Positions 1 through 11,100 of a DNA stretch of 64,000 nucleotides are shown here, piece after piece. Location of the stretch: NCBI GenBank assembly GCA_028023455.1, contig JAQFVV010001070.1, forward strand, positions 1-64,000. The letters are read 5' to 3'. The notes under the pieces were generated by a model. It did no database searches. It was given only the letters and a program-made list of their open reading frames with translations, and was not told the DNA's origin. The translations under genes were made by a program, and so were the position numbers. This DNA comes from Epiperipatus broadwayi (taxonomy: Eukaryota > Onychophora > Udeonychophora > Euonychophora > Peripatidae). How positions within the stretch are numbered: the stretch's first letter is position 1; each line of letters starts with the position of its first letter.

Positions 1-780
1 TAAAATACAAGGTATATATATATATATATATATACCTTCTAGTCTTACAATTATTACAAGGTTAATACTTACCATCAACTCATTACTCTTATCAACCTCA
101 CAAGTCTTTCTACTAGTGACCTTAATGTGAGCTACTCTACCTTTGGTTTTAAGATGGCTTCACTGTCTTGCATTTCCATTAATGAGCAGCACTGTAGAAT
201 TTTTTTCTACATATTCAATCTCATTTTATAATTATTGTCATGCCTCTTTCAGAGATTGATGCTCTTACTCTTTTATGCTTTAGCATCTAATTTGGGCAAC
301 ACTTAGAAAATCACCAATGTATGACTACTTAGCTGCTTACATCTGATTTAGATGCTGCACAAACAAGTACTATTAGTTATCATAAACATGTAGAATTATT
401 TCTCTTGACAAACACTACTGAATTTTTATACACAGAATATTACCAGAATGCCATTAAAACTTAAATATATGCCCTTTGATCCTATCAGCAATATATTTCA
501 TTTATAAAAAAATTATTATTTGACATCAATTATATCATGCATGTTAATTACATACCCTCCAAACTATGAGCTTAGCTGAAAAAACTTCACAGGAGAAATG
601 ACATGTGTCAATCTACACTTAATACACTTACACACATTCATAAACCCTCGTACTTATACAACCACACATGCGAAAAAACCTGCTCAGATATCAAACTTAT
701 TCAACCTATAACATATCTATGTCAGACTCTTTGGTATTAACATTTTTGAAAATGTACTGAAAAATAATGTAAAATCACAC
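1..780. other. AT-rich non-coding stretch
   Basis: No gene or recognisable repeat is seen apart from a (TA)n microsatellite at about 14-34. All reading frames are short and broken. Confidence 0.5.
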
Positions 781-1750
781 ATACTTCCACAAATATCATG
801 AATGCAATATGCCAACCAAAACTCACCCACAGATCAAGCAGCACTCATATTTAATACACTTTTAAACTCAGTTCAAGAACAGAAAAATATGCTCCAATGA
901 TTGTACAAATTGACAGTAAAGCTGCCTATGACAAAGTCTTAGTTGGCATTTTAATCACATTCTCAAAAAAAAAAGACACCTTCTATCCTTATATACACCT
1001 TTCCCAACCTATTACTAACCAAGAAATTTATATAACTCTCAGTGGCAGAGCATCATTTCTTTTTTCCAATCAGTGCCACAGGATTACTACCGTATGTTGT
1101 ATTATTTATGTTTTACATTAATTCTTTCATAAAAAATATTTAACAAAAAAATACCAGGCATTCAAATTCCAAATAAATACTGGATTCCCTCCAAAAAGCA
1201 ATAACCTATTCTAAAGAATTTACTTGATGACTACACCACATAATTTAAACTTAATTTGAACAAAACCTCTGCATGGTTTTTTTTACAATGAAAAACCATA
1301 TGCACAAATTAATCATAGCTAATTTTCTGCCTTTCTTGGATTCTTTTTATACCATGAAACTACTGGAATAAGACTAAAAATAAAAAACAGACTTAAGAAT
1401 GATGGTAAAAGAATATCTATCTCACTCTCCAAGATCTATCCTTCATTTTCTTTTCAACCAACTAATACTTGCCTATTATCAAGTTGGAAAAATCTTTTAA
1501 CTCCAAAGTGCTACAGCACAGGAAGTTTGCTTCTATTCCTGCCAAATACCTTAGCTTTCCACCAGCACAAAAAGGATTGGGTCTTCATTCCATACAAAAT
1601 TTTCACATCCAATTAAGTATAAATATCTCAATTGTCATTAGAAGATGATTTCCAGCATTAGAATGTATTATACACATAACATCATCAAACAGACCATTCC
1701 AATCACATTGATTCATGCCATCATTTATATGTCAATTACAAAGTATATAC
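780..1750 (+). pseudogene. Possible decayed non-LTR (LINE) reverse transcriptase
   Basis: The short plus-strand ORF at 897-1121 contains IVQIDSKAAYDKV, which resembles reverse-transcriptase motif A (a catalytic Asp followed by a K/S-A-F/Y-D-x-V pattern). The downstream three-frame translation has LSGRASFLF and, after a break, GFPPKS, which could be a worn version of the motif B region. Stops and shifts interrupt every frame and no motif C (xxDD) is visible. This is a weak family call: the composition is compatible with an old LINE remnant, but chance similarity in AT-rich DNA is possible. No ends, tail or target duplication were found. Confidence 0.3.
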
Positions 1751-4560
1751 CACAAAATATAACTACTTAATACAGGTAAGTATACCTATTGGAGTATTCA
1801 CAATTTACTAATATCTAAATTCACTTGTTGACCACCTACCCAATGCTATAAATAAACAATAGACAGTTACTTCATAGTTTCAGAAAATGGTCTCTACAAC
1901 CAAATTTTTTTTACTTTCTCCTGAGAAGTCTTATACTCTTTACCCACATCCCACTTAATATAATATCAGAGACTGTATACAACAATTGATCCTTTTTTCC
2001 AGCTATATCACAGAGAGGAGGAACCACCATATCATTTATTTTATATCTGTCCAGCAATAACATGCATTCAGATAATCATAAACACATGCAGGCAAAGCAC
2101 ACTCACAATAAACAGTATTCCTGAGACATATAGAAAAATCCTCTCCTCAGCTATTTGTGCAGCAACATTCAGTTTGAATAATTTTTCAATAATATTTACA
2201 TTTGATGTTACATTCAATTTTAAGAAAATAAGTTTTTGACTTTGATGCCACATTTATTTAATTCCATTATAGAAAAAACCAAAAATATAATAGAGGTTGA
2301 GGTCACTGTTAAATGAACATTTATAAAGACAAATTATTAGATGGCTCACATGTTAGTATGCTTCACAATTAAAATATTAGTGGCCTTAAAATCAGATATA
2401 ATAGCAAAAACATCACATAACATCTGCTTACACATTACTTTCAAGTAGCAAATATAATCACTCAAAAGTAACAGAACTAAAATAGTGAAAATAGATTTGA
2501 TATTAATCTGTTGTTAGAAATGGGACTGTCATTTCCTAAAACAAATGCTCCTTATTCCAAGGATTGGTAAACATTATTACTGGGGTGTGGAGTTGTTGTC
2601 ATCATTGAGTCATGAAATACTTTTATGAAATGTATTGTGGGTTTAAGTAAGTTAAGTAAGAAAATCATAGTTTAATTTAAAAAAAAATTATCTGAGTAAA
2701 AGGAGAGCAAAGGGAGCGCTATCTTTTTAGCTTATCTAAAATTAAAACTAGTGGCTATGAGTTGGAAACTTTTTTCTTTACATTTGATTATTTAAAGACA
2801 TATTATCTTTATAATATATATATATTGAACCGGTTACTTTATCCGATTCAAAAGTTCTATCACATAAATTAAAAATAAAATTCTATTTTTGTAAGATGTA
2901 AAAGAAAGTAAATTAAAAGTTTTATATGTGCCATAACACACATACTTATTTATGTTAAAATTTTATAATGTTAAAATTTTATAATTTTAATTCTCAATCG
3001 ATTTTAATTTGAAGTATATTTTTTATGATGCTTGTTTTCTTTTAAAGGAATTAAAAACAAGCAAAATTTAATTAATCTTGTTATAACAGTATTTTAATTA
3101 AAAAAAAAAAAGAAAGTTGATTTAGTTTTAAAAGCTGAAGTTTAGTTTGACATTTTTTAAAAAAATTAATTTTTTAAAATAAAGCCCTGATCAGATGTTG
3201 TTTTTCTAATTAAGATTGAGTGGGAGATAGAGATTTACCCTTGTTGAAACTTGTAATAAAAGATTGGGTGGGAGATAATGATGGTCATAAATAGCTCTGT
3301 TTTTTTTTTTTAGTTTTCATTAATTCAGATTATTCAGACACTATTCTAGTCACTCAGCTTATTTATTGTGATTGCTCAGATTATTCAGTTCTTGTTAATG
3401 AGGACTCATCCAGATTTTTCTGTTATTAAACTGCTTCACCATTGTAGCGATTCTAATTTTATTTGATATTTGTTCAATGGGAATCACCAAGATAGATTTC
3501 TGTTGACCGACAATAATTCCACTATTTGTCATGATAGTAACAGCCATTCAGATGCTGTGCCTATAATCTACATAATGAAGAATCCCCACAACATGATGGA
3601 CTAAAACTTTCCATAGATAAACCTCCAGAGCTCCAAAATTGTAACTTCAATCATGACCTGAGTGCCAAGTCCAGAGCTGATCCTAATAGTGCTTCCATTC
3701 TTATGAACTTGTAGTAAATTAAAGCCACTGCATATGACTTTTTATAAACTGAACTTTGCGTGAACAGCATAAATTAATATTACCTTGAGGTATCTTACCT
3801 TTCCATTTAAAATCAGGGCTAAATTTCTAATTCAGTCTCTAGCAAATCTCAGCTAATTCTTAAAAAAAATTATATTTATGATGTGAGTTTCCATTGTAAA
3901 ATATTATTTATGTGTGTGGCAAGCAATATTTTATATGCTTTATGTTTTCTCTGTTCCATGATTAACCCTTGATAAATACTCAGGCTGATCTTAGTAGTTT
4001 TCTTTAATCACCGGTCTTTTTTGTTGTTTTATGTGTCATTAAACTTAATCAAACCTGGTTTGCATTTTCTGCAGACTACTGATCATTTGGCTGGTGATTT
4101 ATCGAATATATTGTTCTGTTTTTTTTCTTGGTAGAGATTTTATTTCTATAGTTCAGATTACATAGCCCATAATATTCCCTTTTCTTGTGTGAGACTAATA
4201 ACCTTGGCTGGTTTAAATGTACCTGACCGTGAGTGTTTTGCAGAATTATGACATTCTTAGTTATGATGTTTCTTTTCCAGGCTAAGAAAAGCATTTCTGT
4301 GCTGTTTTGTTGGTTCCACACACATCCATCTTTTTAAATCTCTATTACAAAATGGAATTGGTTTAAGTGAACCACTAGCAAAAAATATAAGCACTTCTGA
4401 TGTTTTAGGTGAGAAATGAAATTGTCTGCCTGGGTATTTAATGAATTAATGCTCTCATACACTCAATGATAAGATCTGCTAAAAAAACAAAGATCTAGTT
4501 TCTATATTTATTTTGTCATATGTTTAATAAATTTAAAAGTTCTTGTAATTATTTGGGCTG
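1751..4560. other. AT-rich non-coding stretch
   Basis: No supportable gene. The short minus-strand ORFs here (about 2068-2253 and 4076-4321) have no recognisable domain. A small direct repeat built on GATTGAGTGGGAGATA / GATTGGGTGGGAGATA lies at about 3214-3278, and degenerate CAGATTATTCAG repeats lie at about 3327-3390. Confidence 0.5.
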
Positions 4561-4624
4561 ACATTTGTCTGTGTTTTCTCAATTGTGTGAACAACATTCA
4601 TGAGCTCTTGCTCTCCCTGGGTTT

Positions 4625-5430
4625 AGTCCAGCACATTCATGTTCGTGTATGTGGTCAGTATATGTGAGGACTGAATCTTTTCATCTGGTACAATATATAT
4701 GTATATATGTTTATTTTCCTCAGTATTTTTCCCTGTTAATTTTAAGTTAATGTTGGATAAAAAGAGAGGTTTCCACATAGCTGGAATACATTGTGCTTCA
4801 TCAGTTCTATTTAAACCAGTAGGTCTCTTTAATATTTCAATTGACTCTCTCATGGTTCTTAAATCATATCTTTCCAAATTAGCAAGTATTTTTGTATTGT
4901 CAAAATTAGGTTTGTGACCAGTTTCTAAATAATGGGAAGTAAAAACTGATGTGCTAATTTTTTGTTGAAAAGCATTTTTATGTTCCTTAATTCTGACATT
5001 AATTCATTTATTAGACTGACCCATGTAGCCTCTTGAGCACTAGAAACATGGAATTTCATAAACTCCTTGGTGTTCCAAAAGTATTCTGTCTTTAGGTTTA
5101 TACAAAAAATCACCAATTTTTTTGCCATTAAAACAAGATAGTCTTCTACTGATTTTATCAGTAACCCCCTAATGTAAGGCAAAATTACTCTATTAAAAGA
5201 AATCAATTCTATCCTCTTTTTTCTTTTTAGTATTAATGTTATATAAAGCCTTACATATGATGTTTTTATTATAATTATTAGAAAGCAGAATACTTTTTGT
5301 AAGTTTTATTTCTTGAGAAAGATGTTCTTTATCAGATAAATTATAAGATCTATTGAAAAGATTTTTAGCTACAGAAAAAATTTGTGCAGGATGATGATGA
5401 GAATTAAAATTAAGATATCTGTTTGTATGA
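4625..5430 (-). pseudogene. Penelope-like element fragment, RT thumb to GIY-YIG domain (broken)
   Basis: Read on the minus strand, this piece first encodes sequence typical of the region between the reverse transcriptase and endonuclease of Penelope-like elements: a RYLNFNSHHPAQ-like stretch near 5380-5400, then LPYIRG-like residues near 5170. It then runs into a GIY-YIG endonuclease homologous to the plus-strand copy at 5432-5943. Several frame changes break it. Minus-strand homology to the other copy covers about 4711-5111; beyond 4711 the two copies have different 3' sequences, here ending in a short different C-terminus. The RT palm is absent, so the piece is truncated at its 5' end. It is surely not functional. 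Confidence 0.7.
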
Positions 5431-5840
5431 GTGGATTTTTTGTATAAACCTAAAGACAGAATACTTTTGGAACACCAAGGAGTTTATGAAATTCCGTGTT
5501 TCCAGTGCTCAAGAGGCTACATGGGTCAGTCTAATAGGCGAATTAATGTCAGAATTAAGGAACATAAAAATGCTTTTCAGCAAAAAATTAGCACATCAGT
5601 TTTTACTTCCCATTATTTAGAAACTGGTCACAAACCTAATTTTGACAATACAAAAATACTTGCTAATTTGGAAAGATATGATTTAAGAACCATGAGAGAG
5701 TCAATTGAAATATTAAAGAGACCTACTGGTTTAAATAGAACTGATGAAGCACAATGTATTCCAGCTATGTGGAAACCTCTCTTTTTATCCAATATTAACT
5801 TAAAATTAACAGGTAAAAATACTGAGGAAAATAAACATTT
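4711..5840. repeat. Head-to-head inverted repeat formed by two Penelope-like fragments
   Basis: About 400 bp at 4711-5111 (minus) reappears inverted at 5433-5840 (plus). Most positions are identical, with scattered substitutions. The spacer at 5112-5432 belongs to the minus copy only. Confidence 0.8.
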
Positions 5841-5943
5841 TGATAAGCCTCATATTGTTAATGCTGAACTGGAATCTCATTTCTCATCTCGCACACAGTC
5901 ACATTATTTGTTAAGATCTAATGGTTTTTATTTCAAAAGTTAA
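5432..5943 (+). pseudogene. Penelope-like element GIY-YIG endonuclease fragment
   Basis: A 170-codon open frame with no stop encodes the C-terminal GIY-YIG endonuclease of a Penelope-like retroelement, the domain thought to nick target DNA. Visible residues, counted from the GTG at 5431, are the GVY triad at about 17-19, GYMGQ at about 29-33, the following arginines, and a candidate catalytic Glu in RESIEI at about residue 87. The upstream RT is missing: the homology starts abruptly at about 5432, at the junction with the inverted minus-strand copy. There is no ATG that would make a stand-alone protein. The endonuclease frame itself is unbroken, so this copy may be younger or better preserved than its partner. 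Confidence 0.75.
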
Positions 5944-5944
5944 C

Positions 5945-6290
5945 CTTGAAAATGGCGGTTGCTATTCCATCTAAATATCGGTGCTCAATGGAAAATAATA
6001 CATGGTATATCCCAAAAGTTATAATTTATCTACATCATATAACCGTGAAAACATTAAGTATAACACACACACACATATATATATATGAAAAGAAAGTTAC
6101 TGTTAACACTAACTGAAATAATTATAGAAAATAATCATTTTAAGGTTTGCTATTATTGAAATATAGATCTTTAAACAGAGGGCGTTACTGGATATTTGTA
6201 ATTATTATTGAGTGTTATAGTAGTAAGGAATGGGATAAAAGAATAAATTTATTAATAAAGACTAGGGAGTTAGAGAGATAGAGAAATAGT
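5945..6290. other. Short non-coding stretch with (CA)n(TA)n tract
   Basis: The 3' flank of the Penelope-like piece with a small (AC)n(AT)n microsatellite at about 6063-6086. The last part, about 6180-6290, may be decayed 5' sequence of the LINE tail that follows: a frame reads for about 28 codons before a stop. Confidence 0.4.
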
Positions 6291-6820
6291 ATGGAGAGTA
6301 AAAAGAGTTTAAATATATATAGAAATAAACAGAATATTAGGTGTGAGTTAATATATGATAATAGTAAGGAAAGTAGTTTATTGTTTAAGGCTCGAACGGG
6401 ATCTTTAGCTACAAAAGAATATACATGTAAATGGAAAAATATGGGTGATTTATTTAGTAAATTATGTAAGGAAGGAATTGAAAATATTAGGCATTTGTTA
6501 ATTGAATGTAAATGTTTGAAAACAGAAAGGGTACATATAATGAAGTTGTGGAAAAATAAATATGAAAAGAGTGATTATACAAAAAGTGAATTATTGGTTT
6601 TTATGCTGGGTTTGGGAAAAGATAAGGGGGATTTAGATATAAAGGTTATAGAGTTGACAAAAATTATGTTGTGGAAATGGGATAGAGCAGATTATGGGTA
6701 AATTTAGAGTGGGGAATGTAAAAGAAAGTGGTTAATAGGTTTATCTGGGCATAATTGCTGAGATATTCTTGACTTCGTTTAAGGAGAAGCCATAATACAT
6801 CACATCACATCACATTATAA
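6291..6820 (+). mobile_element. 3' end of a 5'-truncated LINE (C-terminal zinc-finger region of ORF2)
   Basis: The ORF at 6291-6701 (136 codons) has the layout of the extreme C-terminus of non-LTR retrotransposon ORF2 proteins: a TGSL motif, then a cysteine/histidine cluster with ENIRHLLIECKCLKTER, similar to the zinc-binding segment after the RT of CR1- and Jockey-like elements. Downstream is a short 3' untranslated region ending in repeated ACATC units at about 6796-6815, which fits LINE families with simple-repeat 3' tails, followed by (TA)n and (ATT)n tracts. Endonuclease and RT are absent, as expected for 5'-truncated insertion. The ATG is probably internal to the original ORF. The clade is uncertain. 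Confidence 0.6.
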
Positions 6821-6980
6821 TGGTTTGTATATATATATATTATTATTATTATTATTATTATTAAAAAAGGAGTGTACCTGTGTTTTTATTATATAAAATT
6901 CTACTTAAAATAATTTTATTTTAAACTAAAATTGATATAAAATTATTTGACTGTTGTTTTTAATTTTTAATTGAGTTGCA

Positions 6981-7220
6981 ATGCATACAGACAGATTGTT
7001 TGTACCTAAGATCACAGTGGAAAAATGTATTAACTATACATTTTGTTTAAAATTGAGCAAATCTGCTGCTGTACTACTTGAAATACTATCAGATGTATGT
7101 GTGAATGGAGCCATGAGTGGAAGAACATTTTCAAGAAATTTGTACCATTTTGTAATGGCATTTAAGATTGCCTATGCAAGATTTGAATCCCATTGCCACA
7201 TTTCATATCATAACCTGTGA
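6981..7220 (+). pseudogene. Relic of mariner-type transposase N-terminal helix-turn-helix
   Basis: A 79-codon frame contains a stretch (about residues 14-45) matching in order the HTH_48-type N-terminal domain of mariner/SETMAR-like transposases: a (I/N)xxFCLKL-KSA pattern, an xxxLLEILSDV helix, then GAMSGRTFSR. In that family this domain helps bind the terminal inverted repeat. The usual W-H-x-R-F motif after it is degraded (NLYHFVM) and no DDE/D catalytic domain follows. No terminal inverted repeats or TA duplication were identified. It is best read as an old fragment. Confidence 0.55.
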
Positions 7221-7775
7221 TCTAGATACAAATCCACCTTAAAGTTTTTGTGTTTAATGATGTCTACATAATGTTTATGTTCATTTAGTGATAGCATGGT
7301 AGATAGCTTAAAGAAAAAAGTAGTGATTTTTACACAGTAGCATATCATATATATATATATATATATATAAATATCAAACAGTGATTCAGCAAAAAATTAT
7401 AACAAATTGACACAAAATAAAATTTTCAAAATAACATCAATAAATTATATGATATTTTAACCAAATCTGTAACCTTTAAGATTGGTCTTCTAAAAGTTGT
7501 ATAGTGATTTTTATGATATTTTGTAGATTTGATAAATCTTTTATTTGTATATTTTTCACAATCCTCTTATTTTTTATACTTATAGATATTAACTTGATTG
7601 TTTGAAGTTTGAATAATATGAATTTAAAAAACTCTATGTTATATGTGCACAAGTCCTTGTAGAATGGACTATATTAAACATAAGCCTATCGAACATTGAA
7701 ACTTTTACTTAAAATAGACTTTAATAGTAGCATTTAAAATGAAATAAAACTGCTACGTTTGACTTATTGTTGTAT
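7221..7775. other. AT-rich non-coding stretch
   Basis: Nothing gene-like is seen; a (TA)n tract lies at about 7347-7370. Confidence 0.5.
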
Positions 7776-7779
7776 TTTG

Positions 7780-8060
7780 ATGGAGTAACTTTTAAGTATG
7801 TGCATCCAGGTAATTGGGTGTATTCCTGCCCTAGGTTTGGCAGTGGCTAAATAATTAGCCTGGTTTGCAGTGTACCACTTTTAAATACAGTCACAAGATT
7901 GATTGTTGATCTATATTTTTTGTTAATCATTCATGATGATGAATGATTATTATGTTTCTGTAATGCTAGTGCACTTATAGTTAGTTCTGTGCTGATCTCT
8001 CATGCTCATTCCTTTTATATTATTTGATATATTTTGTTTATTTATGGATAATGATGGCTT
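7780..8060 (+). repeat. SINE-like repeat, copy 1
   Basis: This stretch is recognisably related to 43150-43572 (plus) and 44043-44475 (minus). Shared landmarks are a TTAGCCTGGT block, a CAGTCACAAGATTGATTGTTGAT block, the small dyad ATCATTCATGATGATGAATG, and TGATCTCTCATG near the 3' side. In the other copies the segment before the ACAAGAT block resembles a Pol III B box (TTTCCAATCC / TTTCAAATCC), which suggests a tRNA-derived SINE. In this copy that segment is degraded. Confidence 0.55.
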
Positions 8061-8189
8061 TCCATCTCATTATTCAGAACCTAATATAATGTACTCTTAT
8101 AAATTCCTACCCATTTGTGGGACATTGTAACCTTAGTCAGACTCTTTTTTATTAACCCTATTTTCTCTATTATTACAATATATATATAT

Positions 8190-11100
8190 ATGGCTGCAGA
8201 AAGGAGTTTGCTATTAACTGAAAGGAGACCCTTTGATTCCTCTTGGAGGCCTTAAAGGAACCGAGCAGGGCAAATTCCTAATGTCCACTCCATACGTTCT
8301 TGTCGTTGCAGCTGTTATTACTATATGTTTATTCATATAGTATACGAACATGGATGGGCTGCTCACCAACACGCATTAGCCAGCGTGGTGAGTTTATTGG
8401 CTTTTTACCTCTGAGTTTAAGATCAAGAAACACCATGGTCTTTCTTCTCAGTGCCTGATAAGGCAGAATGAATGTTTGTGTAAATGATAAAGATTTTTCC
8501 CAATTATACAATTATGACAGACAAAAATAAAGCATGGCCCTTAATCCCAGGAGGCTGTAAAGTCACCAACCAAGGCAGTGGTTGGTGGCCGAAGGCGGAG
8601 GGTGCTAAGAATATCCTGGAGGCAGACCCAGGCTGCCATTTGATGACGACTTTTTATTTAGGTACTTACAACTGCAGATCACTTTCAAGTGAAGGAAGAT
8701 TGCAAGAATTAGAAGAAGAACTCTCTTATATTAAATGGGATATTATTGGACTTTGTGAAGTTAGAAGAAAAGGTGAAGAGACAATTGATTTAAAAAGTGG
8801 ACATATGCTCTATTATAAAGGCACAAATATTGGAAATACAAGTGGAGTAGGATTCATTCTAAATAAAAAGTGGAAGAACAATATTGTGGAGATTGATGGT
8901 GTATCAGACAGAGTGGCAAGATTAGTTATACAACTTAATAGCAGATATCAAATGCAGATAATTCAGGTTTATGCCCCAACAAGTTCTCACAGTGATGAAG
9001 TAGTAGAAGATTTTTATATGGATGTACAAAAGGCTTTTGATCAGACTAAACAACATTTTAAAATTGTTATGGGAGATTTTAATGCTAGAATTGGTAAACA
9101 AATGAAAGATGAAAGTGTTGTAGGTAATTTTGGTTATGGTAATAGAAATGAGAGAGGACATAGTCTTGTGGAGTTTGCAGAGAAGAAAAAACTTTATATT
9201 ATGAATTCTTTTTTTGAGAAAAATGTTAGAAGGAAATGGACATGGAAGCATCCAAATGAAGGTACAGCAGAATTGGATTATATTTTGACTAACAGGAAAT
9301 ACATATTTCAAGATTGTAATGTTCTTAATAAATTTAACACAGGAAGTGATCATCGATTAGTAAGGGGTAAGATACATGTTAATGTAAAACTAGAGAGACA
9401 AAAATTATTAAGAAAAACTATATTTACAGTTGATATTCCTAATCTTCAGAAACATTCTAATGAATTTAAATTAGAACTTACAAATCGGTTTCAAGTATTA
9501 GTAGATTTTGAACATGATTCAGATTTGAATGAAATTAATATGAAAATAACTGATACACTTTTAAAAACTGCAACAAAGATAGCTGGTAGAAAAAAGCAGC
9601 AATTGACTAATAAAATTTCTACTGAGACTAGAGAACTTATGAAGAAAAGAAGGAATATGAAGATATGCAAGAATGATGCATTAAAAAGAATTGAATATCT
9701 CGAATTTTGTAAAATGGTGCGGAAAAGAGTTGAAAATGATATAAGAAAGTATAACTGTGAACTAGCAAGAAAAGCTGTAGAAGAAAATAAAAGTCTTAAG
9801 AATGTAAAACAACATTTTGGTATTGGTAGGAAATTTATATCTGCAATAGGGAAAAAAGATGGAATTATTACTAAAAAGAGGGATGACATTATGAAATTGG
9901 TAGAAGATTTTTATCAAGAATTATATAGTAATAAAGAACAAGTACCTCCTATATCTATTACATCTTCCGAATTGCCCAGAATTTTAAATGAAGAAGTGAG
10001 AAATGCAATTAAATGTATGAAAAAAGGAAAGGCTCCAGGTAATGATGGAATTATAATTGATATATTAAAAGAAGCAGGTGAAGAAACAGAAAAAATATTA
10101 GCAAAGTTATATACCAAATGTCTAAATGATAAAGATGTACCGGATGATTGGAAGAATGCAGTAATAATATTAATATTTAAAAAAGGTGATAAAGAAGATA
10201 TTAGAAATTACAGACCTATCAGCCTTTTACCAGTTTTATATAAAAATTTTACCAAGATAATTACAACTCGTCTACAGAGAACCTTGGATTTTCACCAACC
10301 AAGAGAACAAGCTGGATTTAAAAGTGGTTTTAGTTCAGTAGATCATATTCAAGTATTGAGAGAAGTTATAGAAAGGACAAATGAATATGAGTTGTCATTA
10401 TGTTTTGGATTTGTAGATTATGAAAAGGCATTTGATTCTATAAACATTTCTTCAGTGATTAAAGCATTGGATCATCAAGGTATAGATCCAGGATATTGTC
10501 ATATTTTAAAGAATATTTATAAAAATGCAACAGCAACAATTAGATTACATAATGATACTGGGAAAGTCAACATTGAGAAAGGTGTAAGACAAGGTGACTC
10601 CATATCTCCAAAACTTTTTACAGCAGTGCTGCAAGAAGTATTTTGTGGATTAAAATGGGAAACTAAAGGAGTGAAAGTAAATGGAGATTATTTAAGTCAT
10701 TTAGATTTCGCAGATGATGTAGTTGTTTTTGCAAATAATGCTTCCGAGCTGCAGGAAATGTTGCAGGAGTTATCAGATGAAAGTAGGAAAGTAGGACTAA
10801 AGATAAATGTTAAAAAGACTAAAGTAATGTTTAATCGATTTGCTCACAATATGAAAATAAAGATTGATTATGATGAATTAGAAGAAGTTATAAGTTACAA
10901 ATACCTTGGTCAGATTATTAATACAGATGGAAACATAATAGAGGAAATTAATCATAGAATTAAACTTGGTTGGAGTGCTTTTGGTAGAAATAACTTGATA
11001 TTAAAAGGAAATATGCCTATGTGTTTGAAAAGAAAGGTTTTTAACAAATGTGTTTTACCAGTTCTTACTTATGGATCTGAGACTTGGACACTTAATAGAA

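Noticed and set aside
8922-10117. Minus-strand ORFs of 67-143 codons under the RTE
   Set aside because: Antisense to an intact coding frame; Phe/Ile-rich products of A-rich codons.
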